Below are positions 22,889 through 34,183 of a stretch of DNA of 64,000 nt, in pieces. The position numbers and the translations under genes were made by a program. Under the pieces are notes generated by a model, which saw nothing but the letters and a program-made list of their open reading frames with translations, did not search any database and had not been told where the DNA came from. This stretch comes from Tetrahymena elliotti 4EA. Taxonomy: Eukaryota > Ciliophora > Oligohymenophorea > Hymenostomatida > Tetrahymenidae. The stretch is from contig JH720380.1 in NCBI GenBank assembly GCA_000231825.2, positions 186,001 through 250,000 on the forward strand. The letters are read 5' to 3'. Each line of letters begins with the position of its first letter. Within the stretch, counting starts at the first letter, position 1.

Positions 22889-23143
22889 TTGCTCTTAGAA
22901 TATTTTAAAAATTATATAAGCACATTTAATATTTTATCAAGCAATTCTAATATTTATTTAAATTTTTTTATTAAGATTTACTCAGAAAAAATTAAAAAAT
23001 TATCTTTACTTGCTAATCAGAAAATAAAATCAAAGATAGTTTGTTTTGTTATGCTTAAAGAAAAACAAGAAAATATTTATGTAAAAACAGAGCATTTATT
23101 TTATGAATTAAACAGCTTAATTGAAAGAGAAGTAATGGAATGA
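22889..23143 (+). CDS. unresolved coding-like stretch, perhaps the last exon of an unrecognised gene
   Basis: An 85-codon open frame ending at TGA, with no TAA/TAG at all, begins after a plausible acceptor (TTTTGCTCTTAG at 22897). Lys/Leu/Ile-rich product: SEKIKKLSLLANQKIKSKI and YELNSLIEREVME. There is no convincing ATG. Another coding-like frame lies upstream (about 22690-22850, KFDEYENEIFNQINLEYLF), but no standard intron joining the two was found. The C-terminal part faintly recalls the helix preceding the DNA-binding domain of Crp-type regulators; this is not strong enough to name it. Confidence 0.25.
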   Translation: MLLEYFKNYISTFNILSSNSNIYLNFFIKIYSEKIKKLSLLANQKIKSKIVCFVMLKEKQENIYVKTEHLFYELNSLIEREVME

Positions 23144-23405
23144 ATGAGTGAGTGAGAGATTTAAAGTATCTTTTTAATTAGAAGTAAAAAATAATTAAAT
23201 AAATGAATAATTGGGTAAATTTTACTTGTTATTATCAGGAAATCATGAAAAAATACTTCATAAGATAGGCTTGGTAGCGTGCGTAAATATATTTTCATAT
23301 ATTTAATTTAAGTATCTATTTCTTATTTGATTATAAAAATAAAAAAGAAAATTAGTATCAATCAAATTATATACAAAAAGAAATAACTAAAAGATCTTAG
23401 TAAAA

Positions 23406-24831
23406 ATGGTAGGATTGATTTCAAATTCAATATTCTTTCAATTTTAAAAAAGCCTAGCAAACCTACATTTTAGCAAAACATCATAATACTAAAGCATAGA
23501 AATTTACTAATACTATTTTTAATTAACAAAAATAGTCATTTTTCGGTTTTGGCTCTTCAGGTGCAAATATTACTATTGAATTAGATGGTCTTGAAAAGAG
23601 AAAAAAAACTACTATTAGACCAAAGGGATAGGAACCCTTTAAGCTTCCCGTTTATACTGTAATATAATAATTTTAAATTACCAATTTGCTCAATACTAAT
23701 TGCGTTTTTAAAATCTTAATAGGGAGATGATGATATTAGTGGTCTTATTGATATTAGAATTAAGGGTAAAAAGTTAGAACATCAAGGTATTAGAGTTGAA
23801 CTTGTTGGTCATATTGGTAAATAATTTTAAAATAGCATGATACCTATCAAAAAATAATTTAATTTATTTGCATTTCAACCCAAAAAGCATTCTTATGATA
23901 AATATTCTAAAACATATCAACAATAATCTTCAAAATTTTAGATTATCAATTTGCAAATAATGATTTAAAGAATTGCAGTTTAAAGCTTCAAAAAATAGAA
24001 AATTTAACATTTAAACTTTTATTTAAAAATATATCTAGAGGTTACTTATGATAGCAAACAAAATAGCGATTTTATGAGTATGGCTAGAGAATTAGAACCT
24101 GCTGGTACTCTAGTTGAAGATAAAAAGTTCAAGTTCTTATTCCCTAAATTTGAAAAGACTTTCGAAACATATTATGGTAAATCTGCTAAGGTTAGATACT
24201 TTTTGAGAGTAAGCATCAACAAATAATATAACTAAAAAATTGTTTAAACTCTTGATTTTGCTGTCGTTCTTCCTAGCTAAGACTCTGAAAAAATTGAAAC
24301 TAGTCCCATTAAACTTGAAGTAGATACAATTATAAAATAATTTTCAATTAAAACTTTAAATATTTGATAGGTTGGTATTTAAGAATGTCTTCATATTGAA
24401 TTTGAATTCTCTAAAGACAAGTATCACTTAAAGGATTGTCTTATTGGAAAAGTCCACTTCTTGTTAGTTAAAATAAGAATTAAACATATGTAATTATAAG
24501 TTATCCGTCAAGAAATCACTCTTAGTAACTAACATATTTGAATATTTTTATTTGATATTAATATTAAATTTGTTCATTCAAAATAGATAATGGAGTTGTT
24601 AATAAAGATAATGAAGTTTTAGTTGATTATGAAATTATGGATGGTTGCCCTAGAAAAGGAGAAGTTATTCCAATTAGATTATATCTTAGTGGTGTTGATT
24701 TGACTCCTTCTTACTCTGAGAGTACTTCTAATAAATTCTAGGTCAAGCACTTCATCAACTTAATTTTAATTGATGATGAAGGTAAAAGATACTTTAAATA
24801 ATAGGAAATATCTATTTATCGTAAAAAATGA
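23406..24831 (+). CDS. VPS26: retromer subunit VPS26
   Basis: Six exons: 23406-23408, 23536-23658, 23723-23816, 24039-24319, 24371-24524 and 24587-24831, giving 299 residues. The first exon is only the ATG: ATG|GTAGGA..AAAAATAG|TCATTT yields MSFFGFGSSGANI, as in VPS26 of other eukaryotes. Family marks: DDDISGLIDIRIKGKKLEHQ, GIRVELVGHI, then MARELEPAGTL, the FETYYGKSAKVRYFLRV stretch, YHLKDCLIGKVHFLLVKIRI, and CPRKGEVIPIRLYLSG with HFINLILIDDEGKRYFKQQE near the C-terminus. VPS26 is the arrestin-like subunit of the retromer coat, which recycles receptors from endosomes to the Golgi and cell surface. It lies close to an ESCRT-I gene. Confidence 0.96.
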
Positions 24832-25152
24832 AAGAAATAATATAATATTTAATACCATAAATTATGTTTATGCATGTTACCATTTTATTTTGAGGTAGAT
24901 TAAAAGCTTTTTTATATTGAATTTTTCTTATAAAATAGATTTTGCAATAACTCCAAAAAATATTATTTTATACATTGAAAATTGTTCATAAATTAATTCA
25001 TCATTTCAGTTTATTTTGATTGAATTAATCTAGTTGACAAATTAAACATATTTCAAAAAGAAAGAAAAATAAAAGTTGTTATTAAATAAATTCTACTAAA
25101 GTAAATTAACTGAAAGAATATTGTTGAAAACATAAAATAACTTCTTTTAAAA

Positions 25153-25518
25153 ATGTTGGGATATTCATAATTTGCTCTAAAAAAGCTGTAAAATCCAAAT
25201 GATTTAGTTGAAAAAGGTAAATACCAAGTCGATGCTAAAATAAGGCTTAAATATAATGATTTAGACATTGAAACCATGGACTTGATGATGGAAAGAAAAT
25301 AAGAATCAGACTATCATTTATATTGGAAATCTTTAAATTAGCAAAAAAGGTAATTTAAGCTGTTATATAGATCAGTTATAGCCATCTCAATTTTCTAACT
25401 AGCATTGTTAAATGCTTTATTCTTTTTATTGTTAATCATCAAATATTATTAAATTATTCTTGTAATAGTAGAAATAAAGCATTTTTTTCTAATAACTCTA
25501 AACCAAATAAACCAATGA
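25153..25518 (+). CDS. small hypothetical protein with C-terminal membrane segment
   Basis: Single open frame of 121 residues starting MLGYSQFALKKLQ. The N-terminal half is charged and Gln/Asp-rich; the C-terminal third is strongly hydrophobic (SVIAISIFQLALLNALFFLL and following), so one long or two tightly paired membrane helices are likely. It sits between VPS26 and the carboxypeptidase gene on the same strand, each with its own spacer. No family was recognised. Open length alone is modest evidence because TGA is rare in this DNA. Confidence 0.4.
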
Positions 25519-25847
25519 ATAATATTTATCTGAAAAATCTAAATATTTTATTTGACAAATTTACTTTCATGTTTAAAGTAAAAAAAAACCTCTAAATCAT
25601 TTTATTTTCATCTTAAGCAAGTTACTTCTACCTTAATGTAAAAAACTCTAAATATAAGTCTTTTTTTCCACATAAATTAGCAATTAATAAATTGATTACA
25701 TGCACATAGTAATTATAGTTTAACTAATGGTTTGAGTTTGAATGCTAATATTATTTTTTTCTTGAATTTTTTTATTAATTTTTTAAGTTTAATATATATA
25801 TTTTAAAACAAAGAGAGAATCTAGTATATAGAGGTGAAGAGAAAGAA
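25519..25847. other. spacer upstream of the carboxypeptidase gene
   Basis: About 330 bp, AT-rich, no recognised element; likely promoter and leader. Confidence 0.5.
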
Positions 25848-28800
25848 ATGAAAGATCATGAATGTGTTTTGGATGAGAAAATTTGTAGATGTAAAATTTG
25901 TGGTAGATGCCTTAAGTGGACAACTTATGGAATAGTTAGAGATTTAGAACCTTTTGAATAGAAGATGAAAAAAATGGATATTGAATATTATGCATATGAA
26001 AGTATTTTAAATAAAATAAACAAATAAATTGAATTAAAATAATTGCTTCAAGATGAAAAAATCTTCTCTATTAGAAATTTTACTTAATTTAAAAATGCTA
26101 GCTAAATGAGAGATTTTATTTATTTCACTCTTTGTCTCCCTCTAAGTTATGGTTTTACTAATTAGATTAAAGCATACAAAGACAGGTAAAAATTTATATA
26201 GAGACCAAGTAACTTTAATGAAGCATCCTTGAGTAATTAGAATTTGCTAAATGATTACTAAACACATAATACTCTAAAAAGCTCAAATTTAATAAATGGA
26301 ATCAATGGAAAAAGGGAAGAAAGTAAAGAAGAGCATTAAAAAAATATCAATATAAATAAATAGCTTAAGGATTATTATGCTTCAACTAGAATGAGTATTT
26401 TAATGTAGAATGATAAATAAATCTAGCCACCTATTAGTATTAGGGATCTCTAAATAGAAGGTAGCTAGCATCCCGACTTTGAAATATTTGGGGACTTTGA
26501 ATGTGCTAATTTTCTACATGCATATTATGACCCAAAAAATTTGAAGGTTTAAATAATTTTAAAAGCAGACACAAACACTGATGGATTTACTTCTTGGTTT
26601 TATTTTGGTGTAAAAGTAAAAACAAATGAGCCTCTGCGTCTAAATTTCGAAATACTAAACTGCAGAAAAGAGAAATCTTTATTTCAATAAGGAATGAATA
26701 TTTGTATAGCAAGATTAAACAATAACATGGTTTATAGTAACTTTAATAATTAGTTGAGAACTTGGAGAAGAGATATGGCTTTCGATATAAAGTATTAATA
26801 ATCTACTTACCCAAGAAAAGTATTCAAAAGAACTCCTTCTTTTAGAATTTTACCAGTTAATGATTTTGTTGAAGTTGATAATACATTTGTTCCTGAAAAT
26901 CCTATACTGGAAGAAAGATGCTCAAAAATTGTAGAGCTTAAAGAAGCTGGTATTGATGTTTCTAGCTAAATGGATAAACTTTACAATTACAAATTAAAAG
27001 ATAAAAAATTCATCAAAAATTATTTTCATGGCCTTTCATTTATTTATTAGTTTTCTATAAACTCTAAAGATTCTACTGTCCTTTTTTCATAAGCCATTCC
27101 TTACTCCTTCTCTAATTTGATAGAGTTTATAGAAAATATTGAAGCTACTATCAAGTAGTAAAATCCCTTGTTTAGGTATTCATTTAATAATGATACTAGA
27201 GTGTACACAATAGATACATTCAACTTGATTTACGAAAAGACAATTATTGGTAAAATTAAATTAAAAAAAGATGTTAAATTTTAATTTTTTAATATTTAAG
27301 GCGCTTCAATTATTGGGTTGCCTATTACAGAGATTTAGATTACATCACAAAATTCTGTGAGAGCTCTTCCAATCCAAAAGAGACCATATATTATTATAAT
27401 TGCAAGGTAGCATCCTAATGAAACTCCTTCAAGCTTTGTCTGTTAAGTAATTAAAAGATTTGTAAATATAAAATCAATTTCTCAAATTATAAAAAAGGGT
27501 TTTATAAAATTTTTACTAAGCTCAGAGCCTGAAGCTATCTCGTTAAGATAAATGTTTATTTTTAAGGTATATTATATTTTTATCAAATTAAATATAAAAT
27601 CAAATTTAAATAAATTAGATAATACCTATGGTTAATCCAGATGGGGTTGTTGTGGGTAATAGTAGAGCTTCTGTAAAGGGAGTTGATTTAAATAGAGGAT
27701 GGGAAGTATGTGATAATAATAATTATCCAGAAATTCATTGTATTAAATAGAGGATATAGTAACTGAATGATGAAAATAAAAGTGTTTACATGTTCTTAGA
27801 TTTGCATGGTCACACTGTAAAATCTGGTAGTTTTATGTTATGTACTCTAAAAGAGGACTCTTCTAATCTCGAATGGGCCAAAGTTCGTTTGTTTCCAAAA
27901 ATTATTGCTGAAAATTGCAAATTTTTTGAAATCAGCAGCTGCAAATACTCCTTTTTATCAAGTAAATTTACTTTTGTTGTTAATTTAAAAAATAAATATT
28001 TTTATCAAAAAGCTCAAAAAAATTGCTGTGCGCGTGAATATGCCTGGAGGGATTTGAAAGTAGAAAACTCTTATACCTTAGAAACATCATTTTTTGGAAG
28101 TAAAGAAGTTTATAATGGTCTGAAGATCGGAGATAATTTAATTATAGATCAAAATGATAAATCTATAAAGCATTTTAGTGTCTCAGATTATGAGTATATA
28201 GGACAATAAGTATGTAAATCTATCTTATAATTTTCTTGCTGTCTCACTTTAATGATAGAGTAAGCTACACTCAATGAGAAACTAGATATTGATGAAGAAA
28301 CTTTGTTAACTGGGTAAGCTCCATAAGAATTGGAAATACCTTAAGAAGAATTAAATAAAATTTAAGAAATGACAAATTCTAAAAAATATTAACAAAATCT
28401 TTAAAATTTAAGCAGTGATAGCTCTCTTTTAAAGTCAACTCAGCTAAAAAGTATATTTAACAAGGATTCACTTTCCTCCCTTAAAACCAAAAAAAATATT
28501 AAATCCACTTCAATAGCCTTGTCTTAAATTTTAAGACTTAAATAGATGGTTGATGAAAAAGAAAAGTTAAAAGAAATTCAGCTCTTTACTGATCACAGAA
28601 ATGACTCCTTGTCTATATCTAATCAAGTCAGCTTCTAAGATATTGAATCATAAGAATATTAACAAGCAATAACAAATTAGGAAGATCACCAATAGCCAGT
28701 TGTTGTTAATATTGATTTATTAAATCAAAGTTCATATAAATCTGAAGATTAAACTAAAAAAGCTCTCAATTAATTTAAACAAGTCTAGTAAATGGATGAA

Positions 28801-30980
28801 TCATCTTTACAGAAAAAGCTTTCAAAAGAATAACCTTTATCTAATTCATCAACAAATACCTTAAACAAAAATAATCCAAAAAGTTCCTTGAACAAATTTT
28901 AAAAGTATGTACTTCAAACTAAAGAGCAGATAAAGGTTTTGTTTTCTTTAAAAAAAGGTTTAGATTGGAATAAGTTTTATAACTAAAAAGATATTGAGGA
29001 ACTTAAAGAGTTTAAAGATTAAAAATTATTGTAAAATAAAGAACCTAAAGTGGAATAATAGCTTAATTTATCTAATATAAGTTAAGTTAAAGCTGATTTA
29101 GAGTCAGATTTTGATACTGAAAACGCTAAATTAAATTCAGAAACAAAGATAAAGTAATCTGATAACAAAGACAGTGATTCTGAGCCTGAAGATGATTGTA
29201 AAAAGTAAAAAAAAATTAAACTTTTAACTGAAAATGATTAAGAAAATCTAGAAAATATGAGTGGCCTCAATAGATTTACCACAGGTGAATCAGTCTTAGC
29301 CTTGTCTCTTAAAATAAAAAATGAAATGGAATAAAATAAAAAGCAAAAAGATGATAAGGATCAATAAAATTAAGATAGTTTAGAAGATCAAAAGAACCGA
29401 TAATCTCAAGACGATAAAAACAGAAGGAAATAAAATTAAGATAATGATAAAAATAGGAGTGGTAGCAGTAAAAATAATGATGAAAATGATGATGAGGCAG
29501 CAGCTAATAAGTTGAAATTGACAAATTCTCTAAACAAGAATTCAGATGAAGCATTAAATGAAAATCAATATTTAAAAAGCAAAAATTCAAATAAAGAAAA
29601 ATTACTGCTTTAGACTTCAAAATATAATTTTGGTCAAGCATTATTATCCAGAACTTAAACAGAGAAGATAAAGTTAAAATCACCTTTTTTACCCTCTTAA
29701 GATGAGATATTCGAAGCATATTCATTAAAGTCTCCTAAAAATTTACAGAATATAAGCATGAAGAAGTTATTGACAGATTTTAGTTAGACTCTCTACCCTA
29801 GCTTATCTTAGCAAAATGATTTTTAGTAAAAATTTTTATTTTTTATTTTTTAAATTAAAAATTTTTATGAAAATTTAGAGAGGATGGATAAAGTGCATTT
29901 CAATAGTTAAATATAGATGAAATAATTTAATAATAAGATGGTAATAATGAAAGTTAATTTAATTTTAGAAAGATCTCTGATATTTAATTACAAATGCAAA
30001 GTTAGTTTGATTTTTCTCAAAAAACTTCTTTATTTGTAAGTCCAATGATTTAACCTATTAAATGTAAAGAAAACAAAGAAACTTGCGACATTTAATCACA
30101 GCTTTCATCAAGTAATCATTGTAAGAGTTTACTTTAAAATGAGCAAAAATTATCTAATATTGTGAAATATGATTAAAATTTTTAGCTTTCATAGTAAACG
30201 AACGAAGTCAATTAATCTGATTATGTTATTGAAAATGATCAAATGGATTAATCTAAAAAAATTGATAAGCTTAAATTTGATGCATCAAATTCTATTTAGA
30301 AAGACTATTTTATTTTTAAAAATAATAAAAACTCACAATTTTTTGATGGAATGGAAAATCCATTGACAATATAAACTCCATTACAAAATTCAATATATGG
30401 AGGAGTAATAGCTGCTATATAGCAAGATCCCAATGCTGCATCTTAAAAATCTATATATAAATCAAACTCTACTCTGAATAAAATTACTATACCTTCAAAT
30501 TAAAGTTAATCTCCATCACCATAAAATAAAGCCATAATTGCATACAGACCTCCTTCAGGAAATGTATGGAATACAGCGAAAGGGTTAAGAGAGTCTTAAT
30601 CTCCTATCTCTAAAACTAACAAATTAGAAATTAAAGATGATAGTTTAACAGATTCTAATTCTTGTTAAATTTCGAAAACTCCAATTTAAAAATAAAGGTC
30701 TATAAATTAGAGTAATTCATAGCCATCTTTTAGAATTAAATAAAATAATGTAAGTAAAGCATACAAAGAATTTTTAGAAAAATAATAAAATAAAGATTAA
30801 AAATCAACAGCTACAAAAGATTAATAAATTACATAAAAAAATATAAAAATAATATCATCTCCTTCCAATTTAGATAGAAAATAATAAGGATCTCCCCATA
30901 TATCTAGTTAATCTTCAATTTATAGAAGATCTACAATTAATTTAGGACTAAACTAATAATATTAATCTTAAAATTCGTGA
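25848..30980 (+). CDS. cytosolic carboxypeptidase (M14 CCP/Nna1 type) with long disordered tail
   Basis: Exons 25848-27249, 27301-27566, 27619-28209, 28261-29825 and 29879-30980 give 1,641 residues. Residues 5-21 hold a Cys cluster ([18 protein letters not shown]). The CCP N-domain follows ([41 protein letters not shown]). The catalytic domain has the zinc motif QHPNE (His505, Glu508), [20 protein letters not shown] with RGW, third ligand in FLDLHGH, and catalytic Glu in YTLETSFFG. These enzymes trim glutamates from tubulin tails, important for cilia. After about residue 756 comes a tail of about 885 residues rich in Lys, Gln, Ser, Asp and Asn, probably disordered. The third intron can be read two ways (28210..28260 or 28214..28258); both keep frame. 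Confidence 0.93.
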
Positions 30981-31839
30981 TCACAATATTCAATATTCTT
31001 ATTTTATGCAAGAATATTTTAATAAAAAATTGTAATTTACTCTCTTGAATTCCTTTTTTAAAGTGGCATAATTATTCAAGTAAATAAATTAAAATTTATG
31101 TGAAAATATTTTGAAAAATACAAAATAATTTGACCTCAAATTAAATAAAAATAAAATAGATAAATAATGTATTTAATATTCAAAATTTTATTTTATTTCA
31201 TAAAAATAAAGCCTATTTTATTCAAAAAATATGTTTGTTTTTTATTTAAATGTATTAATCATTTTTATTCTTCAATCTTTTAATTATTGAAAAATATCTT
31301 ATTTTATTAAACATTTTCAAAAATATAAATAGATATTCTACTTTTTTATTGATATTCCAAGCAAATTATCTTGGTTCATTAACTTGTTTTTAAATTAACA
31401 AATTATTCGATAAGTTTTCATTTTAAACTATTGAGTATTCCTAAATAACTCACAGAATTAACTTTTATTTTTGCAATAAATTAATTAATAATTAGATATA
31501 GAATTATTTTGTTCTGCTTTTTGGTAAATTTTGGTCCTTTTTTGATTACATATGGATGTTAACGAAGCTTTCAAAAATAAAAGTATTTGAAAAGTGTGAT
31601 TGGAGTGTATAAATTATTCAATAAAAGAAAATAAGAGATTCGGTCAGTGTTTAACAGTTTAGTTTGTCATAAAGTTAGTTTTATAAAAACAGTACATGAA
31701 TTTTGCATTCATTCTTATTTTATATATGTTTATTATGCATATAAATCTATTTATATCAACTAATACTTAATATTAAAAACAATAAATAAATATTAAAAGA
31801 TACTTGAGGAGTTAAAAAAAGTATATTTTAATCATAGAA
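30981..31839. other. intergenic, no gene seen
   Basis: About 860 bp of AT-rich DNA between two plus-strand genes; nothing recognised. Confidence 0.5.
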
Positions 31840-33345
31840 ATGAACTAAAATAATAAAGCTCTCTATGTTTACTCTTAGGATATTGGATAAGAGTTATACT
31901 CAAATCAGAAAAGTCTTTTTGTAAAAGAGGATAACACATAAGAATCATAATCAATTTCTGATGATTATCCTCTTTTAAAAGATATTATGACAAAACATGA
32001 GTCTCTTTTTGTTGCTTGCAATATTATGTTAGGAATAGGCCCTTTAGTTCTCCCTAATATCTACTTGTAAAATGGGGCATTATTTAGCACATTCTTTTTT
32101 TTGTTTACTGCTTTGATATCTTATATAACTGGAGAGTATGTTATTGAATCTATTGGTATTTGCAATTTTATAAAATTTAAAAAAGATGAATTGTCTTAAC
32201 AATATTCAAATTAATTAAACAATGGTAATCAACATATAAGCAATAACGAAGGATAAAAGACATTATACTAAAAGTAGTTAAACAAGCAATTTCGTATGAA
32301 CAGCAAATTTGAGCTAGGAGAAATTGGATTAACTTTCTGGGGCAAAGAAGCTTAGTTTGTGATTTCATTTATGGTAATTATCTTTCTTATGGGTGTGACA
32401 ATAGCAAAATGTATTTCAATATCACGTATATTAAAAAATACATTTTCGGAAGCCACCTTACTAAATTAATTCTATTTTTGGCTGGTGTGTTTAGTCTTAT
32501 TTACATCTTTGTTTTCTTTCAAAAATGTATCTTCTTTTGCTTGGATTTAAGAATATATATCAATAATACGTTTAATATCAGTAATATTCATTTTGCTTGG
32601 TTGTATTCACCAGATAAATTTAGTAGGATTTTAGGGAATTTAATTTGAAGAATACCCCTTAGTCAGTGCCTCAAATTTTTCATCACTATGTAGTACTACA
32701 TTTATGTTTTTCTGCATTCATCATTCGATTCCTGCTTTTGTCAAGCCTATTACTCCTTAAAAAAATGTTAAATGGGTATTAAGAAGAACCTTAATTATTG
32801 GGCTTTCAATAATAATATTCGTTTGCTTATTTGGAGTTTTAGCTTTTGGGTAGCTCCTTATAGATAAAAAAGATGTCAATTTTATTAACTATGTCTTTGA
32901 ATAAAATTAAATTATTGTCTATTATACATCTGCCCTTTATATTTTCCTAAATGCAATAGCCTATCCTGTATTTATAATCACAGTAAGAAACAATATAATG
33001 GAGCTCTTTGCTCCTTCAAAAATTCCTAAGATTAGTAGTGAAATTACTCCTTATACATTTGGTTTTACAGTTGGAATACTTTTATTCTTAGGTGTTATCA
33101 GTGGTTTAGCTACAAACATATAGTTTGTGATTGATTTGATAGTAGGAACTTTGGGTGTAATAATCTTCTTTATTATTCCAACAGTTTCAGTTTTAGAAGG
33201 TAGAAGAAAGTTAAAAAATGAGTATGGCATTGATTATAAGTTAAATAGATATTGTTCTAGTTTTCCTAACTAGTATCTACCTTATTTTATAATCATTATA
33301 GGTATCATAGCATTTAGCTATAACTCATACACTCTAATAGTTTGA
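31840..33345 (+). CDS. amino-acid/auxin permease family transporter (AAAP, SLC38-like)
   Basis: Single exon, 501 residues, roughly ten or eleven hydrophobic spans. The N-terminal 50 residues are hydrophilic, then the first helix carries SLFVACNIMLGIGPLVLPN, the pattern of the unwound first helix in amino-acid permeases (usually N..G.GILALP). A hydrophilic Gln/Asn loop (about residues 115-155) follows helix 2. Other family-like pieces are SASNFSSLCSTTFMFFCIHH (helix 6 region), PITPQKNVKWVLRRT and the late TLGVIIFFIIPTVSVLEG. It probably carries amino acids across the plasma or contractile-vacuole membrane by cation coupling; substrate unknown. Confidence 0.8.
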
Positions 33346-34183
33346 TTATCTAAATATTCTTTCAAGAATTTAATTTTTTAAATACATACATACATAAATT
33401 TGTTGTTATGAACATTTTTTTTAGCTAAATAACAAAAGAAATGTAAATTAAAAATAATAATCTAAAACTTATTCATGATTTAGTTTCAGCCAACGATTTT
33501 GGTTTGTGAATTTTATTTAGCTAGCTTTATTTCTAATTTCGGATCCGGGGTCAATAAGTTAATATTTTTATTTTCAGAATAATAAAAATTTAATCAAAAA
33601 TTTTGAAATTTTATGAGGAAAAAATTAATTAAAACCTAATTTTTGTGACAAATAAATAAAATTTTATTTATTGAATTATTAAAATTAAATAAAAATTGGA
33701 TGTCTTTTGATAACAATCTTCATAAGTTTTTCATGATAAAAATAAAATCTAAGAAATATTTTAAGAAGCAAAAATGTTACTTAATAAAGAATAGAATGAA
33801 ATTTAAATTATTTAATGCAGACAAAATATAAATAAATTAGAAATGAGAGACAAATAGATTTTTGTGGAAAGCTTTATTATATATAAAAATTAAAATCAAT
33901 TTGGAATTATCTGGAAATATTTATTTTAATTTTAAAGTCAAATTTTTTATGGTAGGGAATAAGATTTCACATCAAAGTTTATTTTGAGGAGAGATAAGGG
34001 AAAAAGAAGAAAGAAAATCCAATTAATAACTATTTAAAACCTTTTTTTAAAGTTTATTTATGTTTGGAAAGGTTAATATGATTTATTTGAAAATATTTGA
34101 AAATCGATTTTTTTATTTGAATTAGGAATAGCTTGAAATATGATCTCGTATATCTAAAAAAAGTCTAGATATTTATTATTTAG
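33346..34183. other. spacer between convergent genes
   Basis: About 840 bp. A 108-codon frame open in the ciliate code starts near 33774 (MLLNKEQNEIQIIQ) but shows no domain and could be chance. Confidence 0.4.

Noticed and set aside
25053..25277. 74-codon minus-strand frame
   Set aside because: Antisense to the small plus-strand membrane-protein frame at 25153-25518, which has better coding character.
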